The notes below the pieces were generated by a model that was not told the DNA's origin, did not search any database, and saw only the letters and a list, made by a program, of their open reading frames with translations. The position numbers and the translations under genes were made by a program. 64,000 nucleotides of DNA. Source: Ectocarpus siliculosus (taxonomy: Eukaryota; Sar; Phaeophyceae; Ectocarpales; Ectocarpaceae). Location of the stretch: assembly GCA_000310025.1 (NCBI GenBank), contig FN648340.1, forward strand, positions 67,135 through 131,134. The letters run 5' to 3'. Below are positions 12,089-24,100 of this stretch, piece by piece; position 1 is the first letter of the stretch; each line of letters starts with the position of its first letter.

Positions 12089-15000
12089 TCAGATCATTTC
12101 CTCCTCGATCAGATACACGTTCCGCAAGAAGTCTTTGAAGAAATCTGGCTGCATAGAGCCGCGGTCGGCACCGATGCGAAGCGTCCGCCGCACGGCCGGG
12201 TGCAGCCACTCTAGTGGCTTCTTCTCCTCACCCTTGCGGTTCATAAGCTCTTTGCGCACGAATTCGTAGATCCCGAACTGTGAATGACGTCACCAGGGAT
12301 AAGGAGGTGTCGCCGAACGGATGGTGGCGAGGGGGGGGGGGGTATTCATGTACATGTAAACGCAAAACGGCGCGAGTTTTGGAAATCGCGCAAAGCTAAA
12401 CTAGACAAATCCAGTGGGGGGTCACAAAAGAAGTTTGTTGGTGGGCGGGCAGTACTTGGATCAACGCGGCAGTCGAGATCTCTACGCTCTTGAAGAGAAA
12501 ACGATGCTGAGCGAGGCAGCGCACTTGGTGCGTGAACCGGATTAAAGAAAAACAGAGACCTTCTCGCCTCCGACTACAGCATCGCACTGCACACCTCCAT
12601 TTGGGAAAGGTTCAGGTCGTAACTATAACGGCAGTTTTTGTCGATTCCTTCTGGTTTCGAGAGAAAAAAAAAAAAAAGGGATGAGTTCAAAAGAACCGTG
12701 TTCTATTCCGTGCAATCTTACGCACCTGTATCCCAATCATCGGGACGACGGACACTAGTCGAGGGGTTAGCGAGCGGTAGATCGGGCCCAATCCTTCCTC
12801 CCTCACGATCCTCGTCAGGGTCTGAAGAACGCCCTTGTACGGCACAACTCCCGCCTGGGCGGTCTGCGTCACCAGGCGCGTCTTGACCGTGTCCATCGGG
12901 ATCATGATGCTGACAATCGGGGGGGGGGGGGGGGGGAAAAATTTCCAACCCCCAAAAAAAAAAAGGGGGGGTACATGTCAAGGGGTCCGTCCCGTTAAAA
13001 AATTTACCATGATCGACTCCTCCGTAATCCAAAAAAATTCCTCATGTTGACATTTTTTTGGACGGAAAATGCAAATGTTGCGGTGCAACCGTACAAGTAA
13101 ACAAATATGACAGCAGTGCTCAAGCATACCGCTAACGTGCCGTCCAAAACATACCACACATCCTCGGGTCCGGTCTCTAGCCTCCCACGAGAAAACCGTA
13201 GCATGCTTGCTGTTCTAACATCCCTTCCAAGCTGCACGTTTAAATGGGCAAAGGCGCAGTGGCGGACAACCTCCAACAAACTGTCGTGTGACGGACCCCT
13301 TTCCCCTCAACCGCCCACAACCGAAAGCGTCTCTCTCTCTCTCTGTCTCTCTCACCATACTGTTGCCCCCGCCGCGGCCGCTCCCAGCACGAAGTTCTCC
13401 GTGTTGGTGGGGGGTCGGTCGGTGGCCTTGCGGTGCAGGCGCTTGAACTGCTGGAAGAACACCCACGTAAGCCTGGACGCGGAAGCATATAGCCGACAAG
13501 AGGGAGGGGGACGGAGCAGCAGCCGCAGCCGCAGCAGTAGCAGCGGAGAAAGAGAGGAAAGGTGCAGGTTGGAAGAGGTCAAGACCGGAATCAGGAATTC
13601 CAACGGTTTGCCGGTTGGGTGGGGTACGGAAGCTTTCTCCCGCTAGCCCATCGCCTTACAGATGTCACGAACTTCGGGCCTCAAATGCCAACACTCGCAA
13701 AGACGTTGTTCAGTTGCAGAACTTCACGACTAAACCAACTAAGTTTATCGGGAGTATATCGCGGAATGTGAGAAAGCACAAGATTATGGCCACACGCGTG
13801 TTTAACAGGGTGGATGACACGCCGTAGCAGTACGCACGACACCGCCGCTGATGCCGGCGGTCGGTTGCCCCTAAAATGCTCTCCAACACATCGCCGCAGT
13901 CCGCGCTGTGTCCCTCCGTGCACCGACTGAGGAACACCATAACGTGGTATGCTCGCAACCCCACGGTGATAGACCAACACAAGAGAGCTAGCACATGGAC
14001 GGGAACCTTGCTCCAGACACAACCTTCAGAGTGAAGACGACTCTCGCTCACCCGTAGCTTGGAATTTTTTGCGCGACGTTCGCGCTCCAGCCAACGTAGA
14101 AGCCCGGCAATCCTTGCGTCCGCGTAATCTCACGCACACCGCTGGCAAGGTTGGGGTATATCCCCGCCATGATTCCTGTTCAGCATCAAGGTGTTGTTGT
14201 TGCATGGTATCGTAAAGGCATGGAAAAAGACCGAACCAAGATGTGATACATTCAGGGAGAAACCCATACGATTCTTCAGATGAGCCTGGCAGGTAAAGAG
14301 GGGGCAGCACCACACTAGCGAAAAACAGCACGCATGGAATCTTGCAATGACGACAGCTTTTGAGTAGGCACGCAACTTGCTTTCCATGTACCCACTGATG
14401 TACGATGTGGGCAAATAGATCTTCTACAACATGTATTTGCTACCATAAGATAGGTAGTAACCAAAACACCAACTCTCGATATATTGAAGATAAGTTAGAT
14501 TGTAGCATACACTTCCCTCGCATCGACAACATGGTCAAGTGTCTCTTGCTCCGCAACGACGAAGAAACAACCCTAGAGTATTCCTTCTGCGTGGTCGCCC
14601 CAAGACAACCGCACACCACAGCAGTACCATAGTACAATAGGCACCATACCAACAGCATCCATACGAATGCGATCTCGTTGATGAGCCTGGCGTAGAACCG
14701 ACGCCCAGGGAATCAGCAACACGAGCTCGACAGAAAAACAATTCAAACACCGAGTTGTTTCTTCGACAGTGCGTACCAAGCTGTCCCCCCTTCTCTTAAA
14801 AGGAGAAGCCTCCTTCCGCCAATAAAGAAGGGTATGCACTTCCATCTTCTGTGCAAGCCATACCCTTGTGATATCTCTTCCTACCCAAGACCATAGCCAG
14901 TGATATCTGCAAACTTGGTAAATCGAGGGCTCTCGCTTCAAGTCTGTCGTTGCGAGCATGGGTTAGACGGCCGGGGGCTTCGCAGAAAGGATTCCTTTCC

Positions 15001-16680
15001 CCGGGTGCCCCCCTCATCTCGCTTCTCCGGGAAATGGCCTCCGGCGCCTGATTGCCTCTCGTCAACAACCGACGGGTAATTCCAACAACACCCACTCACA
15101 CTGTTCCGGAGAAACACCCATCTATTTAAGTGCAAATAACCGTGAATACCACAAGACATTTTGTTTAGCCGAGAGCTGAGACCACTCACGATCGGTGAGA
15201 ACCATCTGGGGAGTGCTGACCACCGAGCACACGACGGTGGCCACGCTCGAAGATAAGAAGTCCAGCACCGGCCCCGCCCGCTCCCGCCACTCGTCCGGGA
15301 ATATCTTCGCCGAGCATCCCAAGATAACCTTCCAAGGGAGACAACCATACCGCAGCGAAGCATGTGTAGGCGGGAAAGGTTGGCGGCGTAGGGTTATGAT
15401 CGGGTGCGTTGCCGCAACGGATACATACCGAAAGGCATGAAATCTGACGCCCGGAATAACTCAGCGAAGCATGACACGCGGGAAGGGTTGTCGACATCGC
15501 ATCACGATCGGGTGTGTTGCCGCAGCGGACATACATCCAAAGGCGTAAAGCCTGACATCCATGATAACTGGGATGGCACCTACCTCTAGGGTCGCGTAGT
15601 TGAACGCGCCGTGCGGGAGGCTCATGACGAACTGCGCGCCGGCCCCTCGGGTAAGCAGCTTGAAAGAGAGGTTCGAAAGCTGCGACGCCGTGCCTCGCCC
15701 TTGGAGCAGCGTCTTCACCACGTTCGCCGGCTGCATGCACGTCTGTCAAAGGATGGGTCGTCGCAAGAGACACGATGGTAGGTGTCAATGCCTAAATCGA
15801 AGGCGAAGAGGGCTTGCGAGTGATGCTACGGTAGGGCGGTGCACGTTTCGGGTACTTTCGGGACACAACGTGTCGCTCTGTGTCGGCGATGTGACGGCGA
15901 GGTAGGTAGGAGGCCAAAGGGCGTGAAAATCTCCACGTCGCCTGTCAGGTACATATACGCGTTACCGCTATATCAAGAGATCCTCGGAGCCAACAGATTT
16001 GTTGAAGTAGAGTTTGTCTCGCTAACCGACAATGCAAGATGAGGTGACCCCCTTTTACCGTAGCATCACTCGATGCCACAGCAGTCCGGAAGGGAAACAC
16101 AACAATGACGGCAGTGATTTCAAAATGAGGCAATGACGATGATGCGCTACTCGAGTACTTCGAGCACGTCGAAAACGTCGTCACGGGTTCCTCGAGGCCA
16201 TCGCAAGCCACCACAGCAGTGCAGTCAAAGGACGCACTCTCCGCCCCGGGTGATCCGTACGAACCACTGCTATTCCTCACCTGCGCAATAGACCGGCTGA
16301 CCGCGCCGGCGAACATGGCCTCCGTGAACGTTAAGCTGACAGCGTTGCCACTGCCTCCCCCCCGCGACGCTTTCGCCGCCCCCAAAGAACCCTCTTCTTC
16401 TCCCGCAGACGGCGTAGTGGCCACGTCGTTCGACTTCCCTGCGGCGCGTCTCGTAGTCCTGGGTAGCGCTATCTTGTTGCGATTTTGTCCGTCCGCTTCG
16501 ACGTCGTCGCCCTGCTGCCTGGGTTCCGCCGCCGTTTTGGCAGGCCACCGGAGGTAGGACGGTACAGGGGAAGGAGAGGCTGCGGCCGATGCTGCCGTGG
16601 CTACCCCTGCCACAGCAGGAGTCACGGGTGGTGCTTTCATCATGGTGTTGATCGCCGACGCCGTTCTCTCGTACAGGGAT

Positions 16681-16719
<39 letters not shown>

Positions 16720-17408
16720 TGCTGGTTGTGCCGAATACTGCTGCTGTCGGCACAGCTTGAAGACGACGACGCTCTATCTCCTCGCAACCGTTTCGCCCAC
16801 CCAGCCACCCCCCATCCCCTGTAGTGCTTCGAACCGACCGTTTCGTCTGCTGCGTACCTAGCCCCTACTTCTCCTCTGCCCAATCCCGCTGCCACTGCTG
16901 CCCTGAGACCCGGCACCTTGTCCCCCAACCCCTCCCTCCTCTCGGCTTGCTGTACCCACCCAGCCGTCCCGCTGCTGCTCTTGTTGCGCATGTTTTGCCG
17001 AGTGGATGTGCGGCCGGGAGGAAGAAGAGCACCTCGCTGCGCTCCGCGCCACGAACGCCTCTGAGGTTCCTCAGCGGATGCACACTTGTTCTCGCACTCG
17101 TGTTTGTCTCCTGTCTTGTCGCGACGATGTCTCGGTAGGTCCTTCCCGCTTGTGGAAGAGACTGAAGGAGGCGTCGATGATGATGATGATGGTGATGCAG
17201 CCGCCGTTGTGTGGTAGCGAAGATGATGGGTGATTTGGTGCATCATGTTTTTCCCCGCCGACGCCGGTCCACTCCAACCCGGCGCTGCGCTCGCTGCCGC
17301 CACCGCGCGTGAAGATGGCGACCCAGCACTGAGGAGGAGAGCATTTACCGCGAGGGTGGCCATCCTGGACCTTGAGAAGCTCTCCCACGCACCGCTCATT
17401 TTCGGCAT
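12089..17408 (-). CDS. Mitochondrial carrier family (SLC25) protein, long N-terminal extension
   Basis: Complete 7-exon model, 679 aa: 17408-16281, 15742-15584, 15328-15190, 14175-14052, 13472-13356, 12909-12726 and 12277-12089 (TGA). All phases agree. Residues 1 to about 355 are low-complexity (Ala/Ser/Arg-rich, 15 consecutive Gln near residue 230), probably an organellar presequence plus spacer. The carrier fold follows, with three repeats: FAGAVSRSIAQTCMQPANVV (P381), STPQMVLTDR (P469) and MIPMDTVKTRL (P560). Matching second helices are GLPGFYVGW and EEGLGPIYRSL. The C-terminus adds about 45 residues after FGIYEFVRKEL. Carriers exchange metabolites across the inner mitochondrial, plastid or peroxisomal membrane; I cannot name the substrate. 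Only repeat 3 keeps the canonical P-x-[DE]-x-x-[KR]: repeat 1 has Asn, and repeat 2 has Met and Thr at the charged positions. The start is the first Met of the long exon. Confidence 0.93.
16681..16737 (-). repeat. CAG/CTG tract coding polyglutamine
   Basis: About 15 CAG-type codons, read as Gln on the minus strand, in the first exon of the carrier gene, between the presequence-like region and the carrier fold. Confidence 0.95.
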
Positions 17409-18179
17409 GATTCCGTCCTTCTGACCTCTCTCTCCCCCTAACGGCTGAGGTTGTGCCGCGTGGTTGATCGCGGTGCTTGCGAAGACTCACACGCGCGGAA
17501 GTGTTGCCGTCGGAGGGTTCTGTTTTCTAGAGCGTAGGTGGGCGCTGGACACTCCGTGTGGCGTGCTGGTTGTCGTGCGGAGCGGTGGGTCTCACGTGGC
17601 GCGCGTATGCTTTGCTGTTCCGTTTTGGCGTGCGTGGTGGGTGGGGCATGTGGGGTTGCACTTGCTGTTGTTGGGGCACGATCGAGAGACGAATTTGACA
17701 TTCGTATCCTACCCCATGTTGGTAAAATAGGCGTTTATCCCAACTGCGGAGCCCCCACTGGGGGACGTGCGTGAAGATTTCTTCAAATCATTTCAAACCC
17801 TCACGGTACCGCCGGGAGGGGGAGGGACGACCAACGCCCAGTGCGCTGCTGCCATCCGCGAAAGAAAGAGCTCCCCCCTTGTCTCCCTCTCGCTCCATTT
17901 TCCCGCCAAGGAGCACTCCGTTGCCTGTGAGAGTTGTTCAACTCACATCTTTTGGATTGTTTGCCTCCTTCGGTGAGGCATCACACAAAGAACGACGATA
18001 GGGCTACACTTTCAAGAGGCAAGGCCTCATCCTCGAGCCTTCGGGCAGCAGCAGCGGCAGCGGCAGCGGCAGCGCAATCCCGGTTGTTGCACCACCCACG
18101 CGGCGGTCGCCACCACCGCTGTGCACGGAGGAGGGCCCGCTGACGGTGGTAGCTGCCACGCCTCCGCTGCAAGAAGAAG
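17409..18179. promoter_or_regulatory. Intergenic region between divergent genes
   Basis: 771 bp separate the start codon of the minus-strand carrier gene from that of the plus-strand F-box gene, so both promoters should lie here. I see no TATA-like element at a convincing distance and no other gene. The right end is rich in GCAGCGGCAGCG repeats (18045-18075). Confidence 0.5.
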
Positions 18180-20392
18180 ATGGCAGCAGCTGCACGCAAG
18201 AAACAAAGCGGCCGCAATAAATCCTCCGTCGTCCTCGCCATCGGCACTACTGCTACTGCAACAACGCCACGGGATGATGACACCAAGCCGCAATCCACGA
18301 CGCCGCCACGGGTTCCGACGCAAGCAGAAGAGAGAGGGGGCGGGGGACGGCAGGAGCCGATTGCCGGAATCTTTCCGCGCGCAGGGCCGCGACCGCTGCC
18401 GGCGGTTGTCCTGCAAAGCCTGTTCGGGTGGCTACTCAGCACAGACCTCTCGGCGCTGCGTGCCTCGAGCGTGGCCGCTTCGTCCCCCGGTGAGATGCCG
18501 CGCCGCGTCATGTCTATTCCCATGGTGTTGCCATTGTGTGTTTTCGTCGGCAATGTAGCATACGCACGGGGTGATAGTTCCCGGGAGGGTTGCGGAGCGT
18601 TTTTTTCTATTTTCTACTTGCACATTCAACGCAAATCGGGGCTGGGAAACTTACAAACTTGTCTCCCGGTGATGGATGACTCTTTTAGGCTGGTTTTTGC
18701 ACGCCCTTCGTTCGACGATCCAATTCGCGTCTGGCACCCTATGTTTCGACCTCGCGCCCCGCCAGTAGCAACTACTTCGTATGATACTTGCCGATTTTCT
18801 GGTGTGCTTTTGAATTCTTTGGGGACTTATACATTATGTAGGCGTGTCATCATGTTGGAACGATTGGGGGCGAACTGACAAAATGACACGTGCATGCCAA
18901 AGGGGTGACTGCGGTGATCCATAACATCATATGGTGCGTTCGGTGTGTAGGCAACTTTGAACCTGCTGTTGCTGTATGCATGTGTATACGATGGAAGATC
19001 CGAAGAGATCGCGAGTTGAAAGCATGGCGTTATCTATGGTTTCGGAGGATTTTGTCAGTTGACGTGACCCTCGTACACACGCAGCCATGGTAGACTTGCT
19101 GTGACGAAGGACCCGCCTTCTGTGAAAAGCAGCATTGATTTTGCCAGTCTGTACCTGATGTAGGCGTGGCGGTCTCTCTCTCTCCCGCCCCCCTTTCCAG
19201 CGTGGACAAAAATTCTACCGAATACCCGACACGGCGGTTGGCTCCTCCCTTTACCAACGTTGCTGCCGGGCAGGCGTATGCGAGGTTCCACAAAAGCGTG
19301 GGCATGCGCCCTGGAACGAAGGCCACTCACTCCCTCACCTGGCCGAGCGTAGTACAGCAGTGGTAGTCCCGATGTACCTACCGCGGTGGCGAGTGCGGGT
19401 CGCGATATACCGCGGTGAATATCGCTCGTCACAGGATTTTGCTACCATACTAAAAGCTATATATTCCCCAACACTCAAAAGTGCGATGTCCCGATATATA
19501 AAACCGCGGCGAGTTTTCCTGTCACTACACCACGGTATATCTGGACTACGACTGCTGTACCAAGAGACCGACCGTGTGGCGTTAAACTCCCTTTGGCATT
19601 CCCTCAGAGACGGCGGCGGTGCTGGAGACAACTGTGGCATCTCTGGTCAAGCACCGCTACGGCAGGGCTAACCCCACATTGAGGGAGGAAGACACGGGGT
19701 GGAGGAGGGATCTGGAAACCCTCAGGCACGCCGAGTTAAGCCACGTGGCTTCGTTGGTGCGCGGCCCTCAGCGCCCGGGAAAGGGGTGAGATATATAAGA
19801 TAGAAGTACTTCGTAAGACCGAGAGACAGATAGGCAGAGATAGAGAGAGACAGAGACAGACAGACAGACAGACAGACAGGCATACCACAGAGACAGACAC
19901 ACGAGAGACGAAGACAGACACAGAGAGAGAGCGAGAGAGATAGACAGACAGACACACAGACAGACAGAACAGACGGACATTGTCAGTCGGAGACACGGGG
20001 CAGAAATACTGACTCTCGAATCATCATGTGTGAGAAAGCAGTTGTCATGTCGCATGCCGCGAAAGCCGGACTACCTAAGCCCTACATACCGCCATCGCGC
20101 AACAAAGACACTATAATAATGGCCTTCTTCTTCAGGTGAAGACGCATGCATCACATTCATCGTCCTCGGAGAGCACAGTATGGGAGTGTTCCTGGGGGCA
20201 AGGTATAGCGTAGCTTTTCGTGTCGTTGTTCCCGGACAAGAAAAAGAGGACCTGCGTTCGTTCGATTTTCTCGATGACAAGGAGTACACTTCCATCAAGG
20301 GCTTCATGACTCCCCTTCATCGCCTCCCACGGGAGGAACGGCCTACTGCTGTTGTTCGTCATGGACATCAGGGTCTACAATTTCTTGCTTGA
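18180..20392 (+). CDS. F-box protein
   Basis: Four-exon model, 261 aa: 18180-18489, 19608-19785, 19987-20027 and 20136-20392 (TGA). An in-frame stop lies just upstream of the ATG. Residues 72-100 carry an F-box-like helix set, LPAVVLQSLFGWLLSTDLSA followed by LRASSV; F-boxes bind SKP1 and bring targets to SCF ubiquitin ligases. Exon 2 continues as in FBXO proteins (LVKHRYGRANP, then EEDTGWRRDLETL). The last exon encodes a strand-rich region (GARYSVAFRVVVPGQ, then FDFLDDKEYTSIKG) that I do not recognise. The third exon is only 41 bp; I accepted it because exons 2 and 4 are otherwise out of phase, and it repairs both joins. A long (AGAC)n/(GA)n tract fills the intron before it. The first two exons are good, the micro-exon is tentative. 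Confidence 0.65.
19797..19978. repeat. (AGAC)n/(AG)n compound microsatellite
   Basis: Nearly 180 bp of AGAC, ACAG and AG units in the second intron of the F-box gene, starting about 10 bp after its donor site. Confidence 0.95.
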
Positions 20393-21101
20393 AGGATGGG
20401 TTAGAGATGAAATCAATGAATGCTAGCCCCCCCCCACCCCCCCGTAGGCGATACCGAGGGTTCCGCCATGAGCTGACGATCCTTGCCGCTCCATGCTTCC
20501 TACTAGTGCAAGTAAAATTCTGCCCTTGCTGACCGAGGACCGTGATCGTCAGCGTATGGCGAAACGCTGCATCTCCCGCGTGGGCGATCCCCCGGGTTCC
20601 GCCTTGAGCTTACCTTCCCGGGGTGATGCGCGCGTCCGCGACCATCGGACATGGTAGTCATTTTTACATGCTCTGGAGGCAAGAATGAAGCGATAAGGAT
20701 CGTCAGCTTGTGGCAGAAAGACATAAGTAGAGACGAAATCAATGTTTCCTCCGCGCCCAACACATCCTTCCCCGTAGGCGACGGCGAGGCTTTCCGCAAT
20801 AAGCTGACGATCCTCACGGCTCCACTCTTGCCTCCAGAGCATGTAAAACGCTGCTCTTACTCTTAAGACCGACGATCGCGGCCGCGCGTGCGCATGAGCC
20901 ACCTTTGAACAACGTCCCGCGAGTGCGAGAGACACGATATATGGACTCGTGGCCTCCCCCGCCACCGAAGCCCCGGGGGTGTGTCGATGAACACGGCGTG
21001 GTCGTCATCCACGCGTCGTCGACACCAGCGTGGAGGAATTAGAGTTGATGTTCTGCCGTACAACCAAGCCGCACATTTTCCTATCCCGACACGTACCACA
21101 G
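20393..21101. repeat. Repeat-filled spacer with a long inverted repeat
   Basis: Arms of about 44 bp at 20667-20710 and 20803-20846 are reverse complements with only a few mismatches (outer word ACATGCTCTGGAGGCAAG, inner word ATCGTCAGCTT), around a 92-bp loop. A diverged direct copy of the right half (GAAATCAATG, then CCCGTAGGCGA, then GAGCTGACGATCC) occurs at 20405-20505. No coding exon could be supported, although the DUSP gene needs an upstream exon ending in phase 2. Confidence 0.75.
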
Positions 21102-24100
21102 GTACTACCTGTCCAAGTCATGGGCCGGAAACCTGAGGCGTTACGTGGAGGCGCAGGCCAGGCGCCGCCGCAGCCCCTCCTTCGCGTCGAACTCCGCCGC
21201 CGGCTCCGGTGCCACCGTCGGCGGGTCGGGGGGCAAGGAGAAGCGGAGCCGCGGGCGCGAGCGTGCCGAGAGCAACCTCATGCCTCCCTGGCAAGACGTG
21301 AACGCGGACATCATGTGCCAGCACAGGGGCCTCGCCCGCTCGTCCCAGGGGAATCGGGCTAAGGTGTGTGGAGGGAAGGTGGCGGAAGTTTCTGCGTAAC
21401 GCCTGGGTCTACATTCGTGTGTGTAGGCATGCACATGGCGCTCCTGTCCTGAGGAGACACAACGAATACTTCCTCCCCCTAGCTTGGTGATGTGAGAGCC
21501 TGGTCCGGTGAAAACCCGGCGTGCTCCGTCCCGGCTTTGCAGGGATGCGAGGCCAATGGGATGCGGGGCCAATGGTCCAACGACTACGGCATGCACGGCT
21601 GTGATTACACCCCCCCCGTCCCCCCGATGTTTGCCATCGTGCTCGAGACGTTTGGGTTTTGACTCGTGTTTAGGTATGCACATGGCGGTCCTGAGGAGAC
21701 ACAACCAATACTCCCCCCGGCGAAGACATGGCGTGCTCCGTCCCGGCTTTCCAGGGATGCGAGGTCAGGGGTCTAACGACTACGGCATGTACCCCCCTCC
21801 CCCCCGACCTCCCTGTCCTTGCAGCGCCAGGTAGTAGACAAGCGCGTGTGGCGGGAGCTGGTTTTGTTCTTCCCGGCAGCGGTACCGTTCCGCGCGGAGA
21901 GCGTCGAGTGCTCGGAGTGCCGGGGGTTGTGCGCCAACGAGCGCAAGGCAGAGGAGGCCGTCAAGAGGCAGAGGGAGCAGGAGATCGCGCTGCCCGTGCT
22001 TAGGGCGCTGTACGGCCGGAAGACGGGGGTAAGGGCTGTCGTAGTTGCGCTGCTGCTGCTGCTTCTGTTGTTGCTGTTTTGGTGCGAATGTTGTTGTTTA
22101 GTAATCCAAAAGTTGCTTCTGTTGCTGTTTTATTTGTCATTGATGTCCGATGTTCTAATTTGTTGTGGGTGTTGTTGCCGATGTTTACTGTTCCCGATGC
22201 TGCTGCTGTTGTTGTTTTGTTGTTGTTTGATGTTGCAAATGTTGTTGGTGTTTATGTGTAATGCTCCACAAATTGTTTTTGTCGCTGTATTTAGTCGTCG
22301 CCGTCGTCATGGAGTGTTGTTGTTGCTACCCTTGTCTTGTTTCGTTTGATGCTACAGCAGTGCAGCGTGTTTGCGGCGGGGATCACTCGACTCGCAAGTA
22401 ATTAATCGAACCTTGCGGTGTGCTGCTGCTGTTGGTGTCGACTTTGCCATTGTGTGTGCCTACCGTCGGCCAGCCGAGCACGCTAGCGAAATTATCTACA
22501 CGCGTGGGACCAAAGCCACAACCACTGCACCGTTCTCTCTCTATGTAGCCACACATGCCGTAACGGTCAACTCCACACGTACATACGCAAAGGGACCATA
22601 ATGTGAAAAGTGGGAATCTTCCTCAACAGACGGTACAGATTGAGATCTCCACACACAGCCAACTACAATAGAAAACTTTCCCGGGAACCACCCAACGTGT
22701 TGATTTTTTTATGACGAACCGATTGAAAAAGCCATGCTTTCCTCGCTTGCGGCCCGTGCTCCTCGTTCTCCCGCGGCCCGGAGAGCAGGTGCCATCCGCT
22801 GCCTTGTCGACGCCGCGGGGTACCCCCGGGTCCTCTGCGGGCCCCCCGTCGGCTGCCCGACCCGCATGCCCGCTGCTGCCCGGGATATACCACCTTCTCC
22901 CCCGCTACTGGCTAAACGCGTGAGTTGGGTCTTGTTGTGGCGGCGGGGGAGGTAGGGATCGTTTAGTGGCAAAGCTGTGCTCTTGCATGTAAGGGTCTCC
23001 GCTGTGTGATAAGTGGTGCCGTTATCGGTGCCGTCACGGGAGAAGTCTTCCTTCTTTTTTTTTTTTGTGGCGGTGGGTAGCAGAGGCCACACAAGAGTGC
23101 TCTCGTGCCACCGGCAAAGGCGGGAAACCGCTCTATCAATGCGTCCCGTTTACCAGTCCCAATCCTTAACACTCTCTCTCTCTTCTGTTATTCCTTACTT
23201 TGTAGTAGAAAATAGTAACACAGCAAGGGTGCTCTTGTCCTGTTGGAAGACATACAATCACGGCAAGGTTACTTCCCTTTCACGGCAAAGGCAAACAGTA
23301 TCCCGATGGAAGGAAGGGGTGCATCGAAGTATTAGTATCTTCAACAGGGAGCATTGAGAGCACGCCTTCAACGTGCCTACGGCCGGGGTGTAGCTCTGCC
23401 GCGTGTACAAGCGAGACGTCGAGCCTCGTGCGATTTACGGTTTTTCTTTCGCTTGTCGTTTGGCGTTGACACACCGAAACAAACAACCGTTTGGCAGGCC
23501 GATCAACAATTAGTTTTTCGCTTTGTGTGACACACCAATCAATACCTTCCAGTTGGCGTGCTGATGTCATTTTTTTTTTTTTTTTCGCACCGCTGTGTCA
23601 CCGACTTTTTTTTTTTTTTTTCGTTGTGTTGACACACCAAGACATCCAGTTGGCCTGCTGCCGAATCGTTTTTTGTTTTGTTTTTGGCACTGCTGTGTTT
23701 CCGGAACAATCATTTGGCAGACTGGACTATTTGTTTATTCATTCCTTGTGTTGAAACGCCGATATGTCCAGTTGGCGTGCCTACGTGCGGGATCCCCGGG
23801 CCCCCAGCCCGCGCACGCTGGACACCGCCCTCTTGCTGTGCGAGGGGCACGGCCTCTTGCTCGCACCCCCCCACGTGGAGGAGTTCTTGTCTGGAGAGAG
23901 GCGTGCTCTGCTGGGGGGCTTGGACCCCGACCGCAGTGGCTGCGTGTGCGAGGTGGTAACGCCGGAGGAGTGGGACGCTCTCACCCTGGTAAGAGGCCCA
24001 GCGATCGCTTGGCTGATTTTGCATGCTCTTTGCAGTCGCGTTGGATGCTCTTTGCAGTTGCGTTGGACGCTCCTTGCAGTCGCTGTGTATGCTTCTTGCA

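Noticed and set aside
17981-18553. 190-codon open frame on the minus strand opposite the F-box first exon.
   Set aside because: Composition is low-complexity antisense. The plus strand has the F-box motif, a stop-bounded start and in-phase splicing.
19722-20055. Overlapping Ser/Leu/Cys-rich open frames on the minus strand.
   Set aside because: They are translations of the AGAC microsatellite.
22040-22345. Long Leu/Cys-rich hydrophobic open frame after the second DUSP exon.
   Set aside because: It is a TG/TTG-rich simple-sequence intron directly after a good GTAAGG donor, not a membrane protein.
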